Source: Thiolinea disciformis DSM 14473
GTDB taxonomy: Bacteria > Pseudomonadota > Gammaproteobacteria > Thiotrichales > Thiotrichaceae
Length of the DNA: 42,056 bases
Direction: 5' to 3'
NCBI RefSeq assembly: GCF_000371925.1
Contig: NZ_AQVE01000029.1
Coordinates: 1 to 42,056 of the forward strand
Shown here piece by piece: positions 19,288 through 28,136 of this stretch. The translations under genes and the position numbers were made by a program. The notes beneath the pieces were generated by a model. The model searched no databases, was not told where the DNA came from, and was given only the letters and a program-made list of their open reading frames with translations. The first letter of the stretch is position 1. Each line of letters opens with the position of its first letter.

Positions 19288-19311
19288 GGATGCTTAGTTA
19301 GCTAAGCATCC
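19288..19311. terminator. Bidirectional terminator hairpin between leuA and sppA
   Basis: GGATGCTTAG (19288-19297) pairs perfectly over ten bases with CTAAGCATCC (19302-19311) around a TTAG loop. It lies 25 bases after the leuA stop and 15 bases after the convergent sppA stop. A short TTTC follows on the sppA side; no clear T-run follows on the leuA side. Position and stem strength support a shared terminator. Confidence 0.65.
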
Positions 19312-19325
19312 CTTAGGGCTGCTAG

Positions 19326-21209
19326 CTAAGGTATTTCCTTACAGAAGCAATGCACTACGGTGCTAAAAGGTTTGTCTTTGCTCAATAATCTTTGGAGCTG
19401 GCTCGCGTCTTTCTCCAGCGCTTTTACATCAGGCGCTAAGGCTGAGAGCTTTAACCATTCGGGTGCATAAGCCCCTAGGATTGATTTAAGCTGCGCCCCC
19501 ATTAGCTTTTCCAGCAGCCAATTATATTGGGACTCTTCCGACTCTATATAACGAACGGGCGTAGTTTCCGCTAATTTAGCCAATTGCCTTGCCTCAGCGA
19601 CCGCCATTTGCAAATTACCTAAACTATCCACTAAGCCGCGATCTAAGGCTTGTTGCCCCGTCCACACCCGACCTTGTGCTACTTCATTCACCTTTTCTAC
19701 GGGCATATTGCGTGCTTTACTGACATGACTAAGAAAATTCTGGTAGGTATATTGAATATTGGTATCCAACAATTTTTCAAATCGAGCATCCAGCGCTTGC
19801 AAGGGATCACCCGCTTTCTTTAACCATGTCGTTGCATAGCCGCCTTGATTAACGCCCAGTTTTTCCATTAACCCTTCAAAGGAAGGAAACAAAGTAATCA
19901 CGCCAATCGAGCCAGTAATAGTCGCAGCATCCGCATAAATTTTATCGGAAGCGGTCGAAATCCAATAGCCACCTGAAGCCGCTACGTCGCCCATAGACAC
20001 GACGACAGGCTTACCGACTTCACGGGCAGCAGCTAATTCACGACGAATTAATTCCGAGCCGAACACCGCCCCGCCTGGCGAATTCACGCGCAAAACAATC
20101 GCTTTTACGGTGCTGTCTAAACGTGCTTTGCGGACTAAAGCAGCCGTCGATTCACCACCAATAGTTTGCCTGGGTGCTTTACCATCAATAATTTCGCCTT
20201 CTGCCACAATAATGCCCACTGCGTCACCTGAGCTATCCACCGCGCCCAAACTCGCCAGATAAGACTCAAAACCAATTTGGCGAAACGTGTGGTTTTCCTT
20301 ATCCTCAGCACCCGCCGCAATAAACTCATTTCGAAGCTGCTGAATCTCCTTCAAACCAGTGACTAAACCCTGATCCAAGGCCATTTTCGCTAAATCACCG
20401 CCTGCCGCCTCCAAAGGTGCTGGCAAAGCATTAATGAGCTGCATGATCTTACCCTTGGGTAAATGACGTGCTTCCTCAATCTCTTGGGTCATTAACCCCC
20501 ATAAATCGTCTAGTAAATAAGCAGAAGCTTCCAGCGTTGCACTAGAGGGCGCTTTATCGGTGAACTGCTCCGCCATATTTTTATAAGGCCCCGTGCGTAC
20601 CACATGCACTTTAATGCCTAACTTGTCGAGCGCTTCAGCAAAATAACTATTATCGCCCCCTAAACCATCTAACATTAAGCCGCCTGCTGGGTCTAATAAC
20701 ACCTCATCCGCTTGTGATGCTAAGAAGTATTGCGCTTGAGAATAATTGCTTGACCACGCAATGACCGGCTTACCGGAGGCTTGAAAGCGCTTTAAGGCGG
20801 CCCGTGCTTCACGCAAAGATGCAATCCCGCCTCCTTCAAAACTATCTAGCTTCAGCAAAATACGGGTGATGTTCGAATCCTTTTCAGCCGCTTGCAAAAC
20901 CGCCAATAAATCACGCAGTTGAATTTCTGAACTTAATTCACTTTCACTGGCTAGCGATAATAAGGAGGAATCTGGGGTGCTCTTTTCCTCCACTAAACGC
21001 CCTTGTAGATTTAATACTAATGCGGTTTTCTCTTGGAGAGTCTGGGTTTCACTGCCAGAAAAAAGCTTGACCAACGCCAGTACTACGCCTATCAAAATGG
21101 CTAGGGTAATCAGATTCAATGCCCAACGCCGAATCGCCGTTAACCAACGCCCTAAGCCACCCAAAAACCGACTGATCCACCCAGAACCTTGCTCTGCCTG
21201 AACTTGCAT
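19326..21209 (-). CDS. sppA: Signal peptide peptidase SppA, 67K type
   Basis: Encodes 627 residues, matching the long tandem-domain SppA that degrades cleaved signal peptides at the inner membrane. One membrane anchor is visible at residues ~31-50 (LNLITLAILIGVVLALVKLF). The Ser/Lys dyad is present: Lys210 in RTGPYKNMAEQF and Ser412 in GDVAASGGYWISTA, very close to E. coli Lys209 and Ser409. Both peptidase S49 halves are complete. The gene is monocistronic, with a hairpin terminator beyond its stop and a palindromic upstream region shared with the end of the restriction locus. Confidence 0.94.
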   Translation of the reverse strand: MQVQAEQGSGWISRFLGGLGRWLTAIRRWALNLITLAILIGVVLALVKLFSGSETQTLQEKTALVLNLQGRLVEEKSTPDSSLLSLASESELSSEIQLRDLLAVLQAAEKDSNITRILLKLDSFEGGGIASLREARAALKRFQASGKPVIAWSSNYSQAQYFLASQADEVLLDPAGGLMLDGLGGDNSYFAEALDKLGIKVHVVRTGPYKNMAEQFTDKAPSSATLEASAYLLDDLWGLMTQEIEEARHLPKGKIMQLINALPAPLEAAGGDLAKMALDQGLVTGLKEIQQLRNEFIAAGAEDKENHTFRQIGFESYLASLGAVDSSGDAVGIIVAEGEIIDGKAPRQTIGGESTAALVRKARLDSTVKAIVLRVNSPGGAVFGSELIRRELAAAREVGKPVVVSMGDVAASGGYWISTASDKIYADAATITGSIGVITLFPSFEGLMEKLGVNQGGYATTWLKKAGDPLQALDARFEKLLDTNIQYTYQNFLSHVSKARNMPVEKVNEVAQGRVWTGQQALDRGLVDSLGNLQMAVAEARQLAKLAETTPVRYIESEESQYNWLLEKLMGAQLKSILGAYAPEWLKLSALAPDVKALEKDASQLQRLLSKDKPFSTVVHCFCKEIP

Positions 21210-21247
21210 ATAAAGAAGTTCCTTATCGTAAAAGAAGCTTAGATTCT

Positions 21248-21262
21248 AGCTTAGACTAAGCT
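21248..21262. repeat. Perfect 15-base palindrome upstream of sppA
   Basis: AGCTTAG at 21248-21254 and CTAAGCT at 21256-21262 are perfect inverted copies around a single A. It lies about 40 bases upstream of the sppA start and could be an operator or part of a terminator for hsdM. No known motif was recognised. Confidence 0.35.
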
Positions 21263-21287
21263 GCACTGCCGAATACGCCTAGCAATT

Positions 21288-21306
21288 GCAGGCATGACAC
21301 GCCTGC
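21288..21306 (-). terminator. GC-rich hairpin directly after hsdM
   Basis: GCAGGC (21288-21293) pairs with GCCTGC (21301-21306) around a seven-base loop, starting right at the hsdM stop codon. There is no run of T on the minus strand after it, so a rho-independent terminator is uncertain. Confidence 0.35.
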
Positions 21307-22830
21307 CTAGTCTGCTACTACACTCAAAATCGTTTTAAAACTCTCTAATCCCGCCTCAATATTCTCAATAATCTCCTGCGCCAATTCATCAGGTTCGGGC
21401 AGATTATCCAAGTCGGCTAGGCTCTTATCTTTAAGCCATGTAATGTCTAAATTGGTTTTGTCGCGGGCGATAATATCTGCATAAGTAAACTTACGCCAAC
21501 GCCCTTCGGGATTGCTCATATCGGTCGTTGTTTCTGACCATGTTTCTACCCGATCATGGCGGTTCTCTGGGTGATAGCAATCAACAAAGTGCTGTAAGTC
21601 TTCGTAGCGTAAGGGATTCTTCTTCAGAGTATGATGGATATTAGTCCGATAATCATACACCCACACTTCCTTCGTCCATGCTTCACGAGCCGCAGGTTTA
21701 TTTTCAAAAAACAACACATTAGCTTTCACGCCGTGTGCGTAGAAAATGCCTGTGGGCAAGCGTAAAATAGTATGTAAATCAGTGGTTTTGAGTAATTCTT
21801 TACGTACCGTTTCACCCGCACCGCCTTCAAATAACACATTATCAGGTAGTACGACGGCGGCTTGCCCATTCACTTTTAATAGGGTGCGAATGTGTTGCAA
21901 AAAGTTAAGCTGTTTATTCGAAGTGGTCGCCCAAAAGTCTTGGCGGTTATAACTTAAATCCTGTTTTTCCTGTTCGCCTTCCTCATTGGTAATAGTCATA
22001 CTGCTTTTTTTACCAAAGGGTGGATTAGCGAGCACATAATCCACCCGCGTCCCTTCATCGGCAATCAGTGCATCATTGGGCGAAATAAAACTATCTCCGT
22101 CGATTTCGCCAATATTATGCAAAAACATATTCATTAAGCATAAACGGCGGGTACTGGCGACAATTTCATTTCCTGAAAAGGTTTTATTCTTAAGAAAGGT
22201 CTTTTGTTCCTTATCGAGGGTATAGTTTTCGGTAATGTAATCATAAGCCCCCAAGAAAAATCCACCCGTACCACAAGCGGGGTCGTGAATGGTTTTATTA
22301 GGTTTAGGATCAATACATTCAACCATCGCTTTGATTAAGGCGCGGGGTGTGAAATATTGCCCTGCACCACTTTTGGTATCTTGGGCATTGCGCTCTAATA
22401 AACCTTCATAAATATCGCCTTTAGTATCAGCAGCCACCATCATCCATTGGGTTTGCCCAATCATATCGATGATTTTTAATAATTTGGCAGGATCTTGGAC
22501 TTTGTTTTGCGATTTTGTGAATATTTGTCCGAGTATGCCTTTTTCAGCGCCTAAGGCACGCAGTAATTGGGTATAAAAGGCTTCTAATTCCGCACCGCGT
22601 TTTTTACTGAGATTTTCCCAATTACACAGCTCAGCAGGTTCATGCTCTTTGAGTTTAATGCTGGGTAGAGTGAATTTTTTAAAATAAGGTGGCTTGGTCA
22701 TTTCGTCTGCCATTTTTAAAAATAGCAGATAGGTGATTTGTTCTAAGTAGTCGCCATAGCCTACGCCATCATCGCGCAGTACATGGGCAAAGTTCCAAAC
22801 TTTGGAAATAAGATTAGAGTCGGTACTCAT
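21307..22830 (-). CDS. hsdM: Type I restriction-modification DNA methyltransferase subunit HsdM
   Basis: Encodes 507 residues of the N6-adenine methylase family that acts with HsdS to methylate, and with HsdS and HsdR to restrict. The N-terminal HsdM helical domain (SKVWNFAHVLRDDGVGYGDYLEQITYLLFLKM) is followed by the SAM-binding DPACGTGGFFLGAY at residue 183 onward and the catalytic NPPFG at 269. The protein is full length with no visible damage. Unusually it is the last gene of the locus, and 172 bases containing a palindromic insert separate it from the gene upstream. It may therefore need its own promoter. Confidence 0.95.
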   Translation of the reverse strand: MSTDSNLISKVWNFAHVLRDDGVGYGDYLEQITYLLFLKMADEMTKPPYFKKFTLPSIKLKEHEPAELCNWENLSKKRGAELEAFYTQLLRALGAEKGILGQIFTKSQNKVQDPAKLLKIIDMIGQTQWMMVAADTKGDIYEGLLERNAQDTKSGAGQYFTPRALIKAMVECIDPKPNKTIHDPACGTGGFFLGAYDYITENYTLDKEQKTFLKNKTFSGNEIVASTRRLCLMNMFLHNIGEIDGDSFISPNDALIADEGTRVDYVLANPPFGKKSSMTITNEEGEQEKQDLSYNRQDFWATTSNKQLNFLQHIRTLLKVNGQAAVVLPDNVLFEGGAGETVRKELLKTTDLHTILRLPTGIFYAHGVKANVLFFENKPAAREAWTKEVWVYDYRTNIHHTLKKNPLRYEDLQHFVDCYHPENRHDRVETWSETTTDMSNPEGRWRKFTYADIIARDKTNLDITWLKDKSLADLDNLPEPDELAQEIIENIEAGLESFKTILSVVAD

Positions 22831-22858
22831 AGGTCAATCCGCATGTTATTCAGGTGTT

Positions 22859-22976
22859 AAACCCCTCCCCAACCCTCCCCTTATCAAGGGAGGGAGTGAA
22901 GACAGGTCATGGTGTTTTGCTATCGAGGTATAATTTCTTTATTCCTCCCTTGATAAGGGGAGGTTAGGAGGGGTTT
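22859..22976. repeat. Palindromic MITE-like insert inside the restriction locus
   Basis: The left arm (22859-22895, beginning AAACCCCTCCCCAACCC) and the right arm (22943-22976, ending AGGTTAGGAGGGGTTT) are long near-perfect inverted copies about 35 bases each. Each arm is itself a hairpin: CCCTCCC pairs with GGGAGGG across TTATCAA. The whole unit is about 118 bases, pyrimidine-rich on one strand, with no coding capacity. Similar CCCCTCCC-TTATCAAGGG units are common intergenic repeats in many bacteria. It separates hsdM from the upstream genes and would form a strong structure in the transcript. Confidence 0.75.
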
Positions 22977-23002
22977 GCTTTGATCATTTCCATTACTTAA
23001 GT

Positions 23003-23560
23003 TTAAAGTGCTAGTACTGATTGGATTGAAAGCATATCGTTATTTTCTGCCACTGGTTGTGGTAAGACTATTTGTAAATCGTCTAAATCAGTGATGGTAA
23101 GAAATCTTTTCTCAGGGGCATACCATAATAGCGTTTTACGCTTATGGCGAATTAACTCATGAATATTATTGAGCGAGCCTTGACTTTTGCCGTCCCATAG
23201 GACAAAACCATAATCGGCTTGGGCTGCCATTGCTTTATCTTTTTCGGTATAAAAAGCGCGACCTTTTAAACTAGGGTCAACGGTAATCCATTCTATTGTC
23301 CAATTACCAAGATTATTACGACAGACCGAACCCGAACAAAATATTCTTACTGCTGGATAATTCATATCGGCTAAATACTGTTGTACGGCTTTATCTACAC
23401 CAAAAGCGTCGCCTACTATAATTTCAAATTGTTTATTTATAATATTTTGCAGACGTGACTTGATCTCGCTATTGAGAGCGCGAATATGTCTTGAGCCAGA
23501 GATAAATAAAGTAGTTTTTTTCTGTGCTCTAGCTGATTCTAAGTTAGTACTACTTTCCAT
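23003..23560 (-). CDS. SLOG/DUF2493-like nucleotide-binding protein embedded in the type I locus
   Basis: Encodes 185 residues with a Rossmann-like fold. The signatures are LFISGSRHIRALN (residues 18-30), IIVGDAFGVDKAVQQYL (48-64) and MAAQADYGFVLWDGKSQGSLNNI (110-132). This order of GSR, GDAxGVD and WDGKSxGS is that of the SMF/DprA-LOG (SLOG) superfamily, closest by eye to YspA/DUF2493 proteins. Those are predicted to bind nucleotides or nucleotide-derived signals in conflict systems. No membrane segment is visible. It starts seven bases after the hsdS stop, so it is cotranslated with the specificity subunit. A role in modulating restriction is inference; function is unknown. Confidence 0.7.
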   Translation of the reverse strand: MESSTNLESARAQKKTTLFISGSRHIRALNSEIKSRLQNIINKQFEIIVGDAFGVDKAVQQYLADMNYPAVRIFCSGSVCRNNLGNWTIEWITVDPSLKGRAFYTEKDKAMAAQADYGFVLWDGKSQGSLNNIHELIRHKRKTLLWYAPEKRFLTITDLDDLQIVLPQPVAENNDMLSIQSVLAL

Positions 23561-23567
23561 AATGATT

Positions 23568-25070
23568 CTATCCTTTAGCCATAGTACTTTTGATTTGGGC
23601 TAGTAGTTGTTCCGCTGGCATCCAATCAGCCTCGGCTTTGCAGGCTTGGAGTTCGGTTTCGCTGAGTAGGCGTCCTTCAAAGGCTTTTTTGAGGATGCTT
23701 TGACGTAGGGCTTCGGCTTGTTGGAGGCTGGTTTGGATGGTGTCGGCGAGTTTGTCGCAAACGGATAAACGCGCTTCGATTTCTTGCACGATTTGGGTTT
23801 GTTCTGCAAGGGAACAGATTGGAATTAGAAAGTTTTCGATGGATGCTATTCCAATATTGGCTTGAGTTGTTTCTACCACATAACGCTCAATTTCCTTTTT
23901 AGTAAAAGGGGAAAGCGAGTAGTAATAAATATACTTTGGTACTATAACACTAGGAATATTTTTAATTATTGCACACGCATAGGAAACCAAAAACTCTCTA
24001 TCAAAATCAATTAGAAAGTTTCTTCCTATTGTGCCATAACGCGGAAATATAATATCATTTTTCTCAGGCTTTATTTTAGCGGATAGTACTTTAAAATCCT
24101 CTCTTGATATTATCTTTGCATTATCAAAATCAATAGTCCCATCTTTTTTTAGATTACCAGTAGATAAATAAGGATATCCAACCTCCGCATCTTTTGGCAT
24201 TTTATGATCTATATCACCTATTTTATAAGTGATATTTCCCCAGCGCGTCCAACTCCAACTATCTGGCAACAAACTAGAGTACAATTCTTTTTCAAGACTT
24301 GAAATAGCCTCATAATATTTTGGCTTAGATGGTTTTTTGACTGGACTACTACTATCTTTTGCACTCTTCCAGAAAGAAAGCATTCTTTCATAATATTTAT
24401 TACGTTCTTCTAATGCTAATTGAATAGTATTCTCACCACTCGGCAAATCCGTCTGCTTCTCCCGCCACTCCCGCGTCAACTCCCCTTCAAACGCCTGCTT
24501 CAACACTGCTTGACGATAAATATCCAATTTAGCTTGCGCAGCTTTTAAATTAGCAATGCCATTATCTAAATCACTAAATAATTGCTCGATTTTGGCAACA
24601 ATGGCGCGTTGTTCGGGAAGTGAAGTCAGAGGAATAGATAAATCTTCTATTCTATACAAAGCAAGTTTTGGTTGGGATGTCGCCTTTGTATTAGATGAAA
24701 TCTCTTTTTGAGCTTTAGCACATGATAAATAGTAGGCTAAATATTTTTTATCAAAACCCCTTATTTTAGTAATTTTAGCAGCATTTTCAGTTAAATTTGC
24801 ACCATCTAAAATATCAGGAATCCATCCAACTCGACCAATAGTTCCAGCAATAGAAATATAGACATCACCTTTAGAAATCGTATAATTTTTAATAACCTTT
24901 TGAGTTTCTGGATTTAAATAACGTAAATCATCCTGATTAATAGAGTAGTTAAAAAAATCAGTAACACGCAAATAAGGATACTGGGTCTTCAATTCTGAGT
25001 AGTTATGAGATTTAGGTAAGCGTTTCCCACCCTTTACTTCTGCAAATTCGCCAATTTTAATAGAAAGCAT
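23568..25070 (-). CDS. hsdS: Type I restriction-modification specificity subunit HsdS
   Basis: Encodes 500 residues from the ATG at 25070, which shares one base with the hsdR stop (TGATG). HsdS chooses the DNA sequence recognised by the complex. Two target-recognition domains can be seen, about residues 1-150 (ending ATSQPKLALYRIEDLSIPL) and 265-415 (ending TTQANIGIASIENFLIPI). Each is followed by a conserved helical spacer: LPEQRAIVAKIEQLFSDLD to KQAFEGELTREW, and LAEQTQIVQEIEARLSVCD to KKAFEGRLLSETEL. The recognition domains are more AT-rich than the flanking genes, as usual for exchanged modules. The target sequence cannot be predicted by eye. Confidence 0.94.
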   Translation of the reverse strand: MLSIKIGEFAEVKGGKRLPKSHNYSELKTQYPYLRVTDFFNYSINQDDLRYLNPETQKVIKNYTISKGDVYISIAGTIGRVGWIPDILDGANLTENAAKITKIRGFDKKYLAYYLSCAKAQKEISSNTKATSQPKLALYRIEDLSIPLTSLPEQRAIVAKIEQLFSDLDNGIANLKAAQAKLDIYRQAVLKQAFEGELTREWREKQTDLPSGENTIQLALEERNKYYERMLSFWKSAKDSSSPVKKPSKPKYYEAISSLEKELYSSLLPDSWSWTRWGNITYKIGDIDHKMPKDAEVGYPYLSTGNLKKDGTIDFDNAKIISREDFKVLSAKIKPEKNDIIFPRYGTIGRNFLIDFDREFLVSYACAIIKNIPSVIVPKYIYYYSLSPFTKKEIERYVVETTQANIGIASIENFLIPICSLAEQTQIVQEIEARLSVCDKLADTIQTSLQQAEALRQSILKKAFEGRLLSETELQACKAEADWMPAEQLLAQIKSTMAKG

Positions 25071-27853
25071 CAAGCCACCAATACCTCATTTAATTCATCC
25101 AACACCGCCACCATCTCCTCACCAAACAACTGCCACATCTTGCCGCGTCCCCCCAAACCATCAAAGGGCGTGTAGTCTAGGTCACCCACCTCCACATGAA
25201 AACTACTTGCCACATGATCCCGCAACATACGCAACCACTCCACCTGCTCCACACTAAACTTATTATGCCGCCCCGCATTCTGCTGCAAAATCCAACGTTG
25301 GAAATTCCGATTCACCTGCTCGGCAAACGGCGTCAACACCGCATCCAAACCCGTCACGCGTCGCAACAACGACACCAAAGCCACCAACTCCTGCTCAGGC
25401 TTTGCCACCTGCACCGCATCCAATTGCGCATACGCCTCCCACACATAATGCGGCGACAACAAAGGCTTATCGCGCTTCAACAGCGCCAACAACTCCTTCA
25501 CCATGGCAAAGGTCACTTCACGCCGCCGATACGGTTGATTATAAAAAATCTGCAAGGCGGTAATTTCATCGCAATGTGCCAACAAAAACGCCGCAAACGA
25601 CTGTACCACTTGTTGCGCATTATCCGTCTTGGTCTTATCCCAATCCGAAAAAATCACCTTGTCCTGATTCACCGTATCCATCACCTGTTCGTGAACCTGT
25701 TGCACTCGCACCAAAAAGCCATTCAATGCCGCATTAAACGCTTGCACCGCCTCTTGAGCCAATGCCTCTTGCGCCAGTACTTCGGCTTGTAACTGGCTCA
25801 AGGTCGAGTCTTGCGCTAATAATGCGTGTGTACGTGCCTCCTGCGCATCAGGGTCATAGGCATTCAAGAGCTGCTTAATCATTTGCGTCAAGCTTTGCCC
25901 CTGACTCAATGCCACTACCTGCGCCTGCTCCTCCGCTTGCAATTGCCGATTTAAACGAATCAAACGATTGGCTAAAGTGGTTAATAAATCTTCCTCGGCA
26001 TTGCCAAACGCCACGGCGCTTAATAAGTCTTTTAAGGGCGTAGTGGGTTTGCGTTCTAAGGGGCGCGAATCGGTTTTGCGTGATTTGGTCGCCCCCACCG
26101 CATCCATAATCACAAAATGAGTTTTAGTATGTTTGGCAGTTTGGCTGACCTTTTGTAAATCATCAAAGCTAATCGAACGTGTACCGCGCCCCTTCATTTG
26201 CTCAAAGTAGTTACTACTTTTCACATCGCGCATAAATAGCAACACTTCCAAAGGCTTTACATCCGTCCCCGTGGCAATCATATCCACCGTCACCGCAATA
26301 CGCGGATTCCACGAATTACGAAAGCGATTCAAGACAGATTTTGGGTCTTCCTCCGCCTGATAAGTGATCTTTTTACAAAAATCATTCCCCTCAGCAAACT
26401 CCTCGCGCACCATTTCAATAATGTCATTGGCATGACTATCAGTTTTGGCAAAGATCAGCGTTTTCGGCACTTCAAACTCACCCTTGTCATTAAAGCGATC
26501 AGGGAAAATCTGCGGTAAGCTACGTTTCACCGTTTGCACAATGGCACGAATGGTACTGGGATTGACCACCTCTTTATCCAAAGCCGAGGGCTTGTAATTC
26601 AACTCATCGTCCAGATGTTCCCAACGTTTTTTACGCGATAATTTTTCACGCTTTTCAATCAATTGATTGGCTTTGAGTTGTGCGCCTTGTTGGGTAATGT
26701 CGGTTTCAATCAAAAACACGTCATAAGGTACATTCACTCCATCCGCCACCGACTCTTCAAAGGTGTATTCACTCACCACATTCTGATTAAAAAAGCCAAA
26801 GGTGCGTTGGTCAGGGGTGGCGGTTAAACCAATTAAAAACGCATCGTAGTATTCCAGCACCTGCCGCCACAGGTTATAAATCGAACGATGACACTCATCA
26901 ATAATAATGAAATCAAACTGTTCAATCGGATTTTTCGGGGTGTACTCCAATGGCAAAGGCGCTTGTTTTTGCCATGAACTAGAGGTTTCATTGGGATTAT
27001 CTTGTTCTAAGGCTTCGTCTAAGTCCTCACCCTTGAGAATGGAGTAGAGACGTTGAATGGTGGAAATACACACCTGACTATCGGAGGCAATATAACTAGA
27101 GCGCAAACGTTGCACATTATAAAGCTCGGTAAATTTGCGATTGTCATCATTAGGTTGAAACTTCAAAAACTCTTGTTCTGCCTGTTCGCCTAAGTTTTTG
27201 GTATCCACTAAAAATAAAATACGTTTGGCATCGGCATAACGCAATAAGCGATACACAAAGGTGCAAGCCGTAAAGGTCTTACCCGCCCCCGTTGCCATCT
27301 GAATCAAGGCACGCGGACGATTGTCCTTAAACGATTGTTCTAAGTTTTCAATCGCACGAATCTGCGCGGGACGTAACGCTTCAGGACTTAAAGCAGGTAT
27401 CTGCTGTAAACGTCTGCGTAAGGTACTGGCTTGCCCCAACCATTCGGCTAAGGTTTCAGGGCGATGAAAATGAAATACAGGGCGGGAGCGCGGCTTAGGG
27501 TCACGGTAATCAGTAAAACGAGTTAAAATCCCCGTGCTTTCATACACAAACGGCAAAGGCCGATGTTTTAAATGCTTAATGCGACTCACCGCATAACTAG
27601 CACTTTGCTCTTCGACTTGGGTTAAACGTTGCCCTTCTTCCTCACGCTTCGCCTCAATAATCCCTACGGCTTTGCCTTTCACAAACAGTACATAATCGGC
27701 GATCCCTGCATCAGTTTGTACCTCCGTCACGGCAATGCCCACACCTGCATGCAAATTAAGCTGCTTTTGGGTTTGCACTAACCAACCCGCTGCAATAAGC
27801 ATGGCATCAATATGATCACGTGCGTGTTGTTCTGGGGTTTGATTCGATGACAT
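25070..27853 (-). CDS. hsdR: Type I restriction endonuclease subunit HsdR
   Basis: Encodes 927 residues from the ATG at 27853; an in-frame TTG at 27859 is a weaker alternative. HsdR is the translocating nuclease of the type I complex. The N-terminal nuclease domain carries the PD-(D/E)xK pattern (Asp53 in AGIADYVLF, then IIEAK with Glu67 and Lys69). The SF2 motor has Walker A MATGAGKTF (188-192), DECH at 318-321, LTATP and a C-terminal helicase segment MIATGTDVKPLEVLLFMRDVKSSNYFEQMKGRGTRS. A long helical C-terminal part probably binds the HsdM-HsdS core. It looks like the EcoEI-type (type IB-like) family. It is the first gene of the locus and appears intact. Confidence 0.95.
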   Translation of the reverse strand: MSSNQTPEQHARDHIDAMLIAAGWLVQTQKQLNLHAGVGIAVTEVQTDAGIADYVLFVKGKAVGIIEAKREEEGQRLTQVEEQSASYAVSRIKHLKHRPLPFVYESTGILTRFTDYRDPKPRSRPVFHFHRPETLAEWLGQASTLRRRLQQIPALSPEALRPAQIRAIENLEQSFKDNRPRALIQMATGAGKTFTACTFVYRLLRYADAKRILFLVDTKNLGEQAEQEFLKFQPNDDNRKFTELYNVQRLRSSYIASDSQVCISTIQRLYSILKGEDLDEALEQDNPNETSSSWQKQAPLPLEYTPKNPIEQFDFIIIDECHRSIYNLWRQVLEYYDAFLIGLTATPDQRTFGFFNQNVVSEYTFEESVADGVNVPYDVFLIETDITQQGAQLKANQLIEKREKLSRKKRWEHLDDELNYKPSALDKEVVNPSTIRAIVQTVKRSLPQIFPDRFNDKGEFEVPKTLIFAKTDSHANDIIEMVREEFAEGNDFCKKITYQAEEDPKSVLNRFRNSWNPRIAVTVDMIATGTDVKPLEVLLFMRDVKSSNYFEQMKGRGTRSISFDDLQKVSQTAKHTKTHFVIMDAVGATKSRKTDSRPLERKPTTPLKDLLSAVAFGNAEEDLLTTLANRLIRLNRQLQAEEQAQVVALSQGQSLTQMIKQLLNAYDPDAQEARTHALLAQDSTLSQLQAEVLAQEALAQEAVQAFNAALNGFLVRVQQVHEQVMDTVNQDKVIFSDWDKTKTDNAQQVVQSFAAFLLAHCDEITALQIFYNQPYRRREVTFAMVKELLALLKRDKPLLSPHYVWEAYAQLDAVQVAKPEQELVALVSLLRRVTGLDAVLTPFAEQVNRNFQRWILQQNAGRHNKFSVEQVEWLRMLRDHVASSFHVEVGDLDYTPFDGLGGRGKMWQLFGEEMVAVLDELNEVLVA

Positions 27854-28136
27854 AAACAACGCCTTAGTGGCTTAATGAATAATTCAATAGACTATGACAC
27901 AGTTTTTTATTTTACGACATGCTTACCTGAGCGCTATAAAATCATTATCAATCCCACTTGATTAAATCCATGATAATAACTATTCAGATCGAGTAAACAA
28001 ATCTCGCCTGCATTATGCACAAGCCAATTATTTTTCGCTAATAATGGGTTTTAATTTATTTTTATTGTTTCTATGGTTAAACTATCCCGTTTTGTGCAAT
28101 GCTTTACAGCTTAGATTATCAAGCCCAACCCTAACC

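Noticed and set aside
23600-23809. 69-codon minus-strand frame inside hsdS
   Set aside because: Lys/Pro/Ser-rich shadow of the hsdS C-terminal spacer in another frame.
25196-25792. Plus-strand frame of 198 codons opposite hsdR
   Set aside because: Its product is a low-complexity run of His, Leu, Gln and Arg, and it lies wholly antisense to a well-supported hsdR. It is a shadow frame.
27944-27977. ATTATCA and TGATAAT arms upstream of rlmC, Fur-box-like
   Set aside because: The arms are 20 bases apart and AT-rich; the match to a Fur box is poor, and no iron gene follows.
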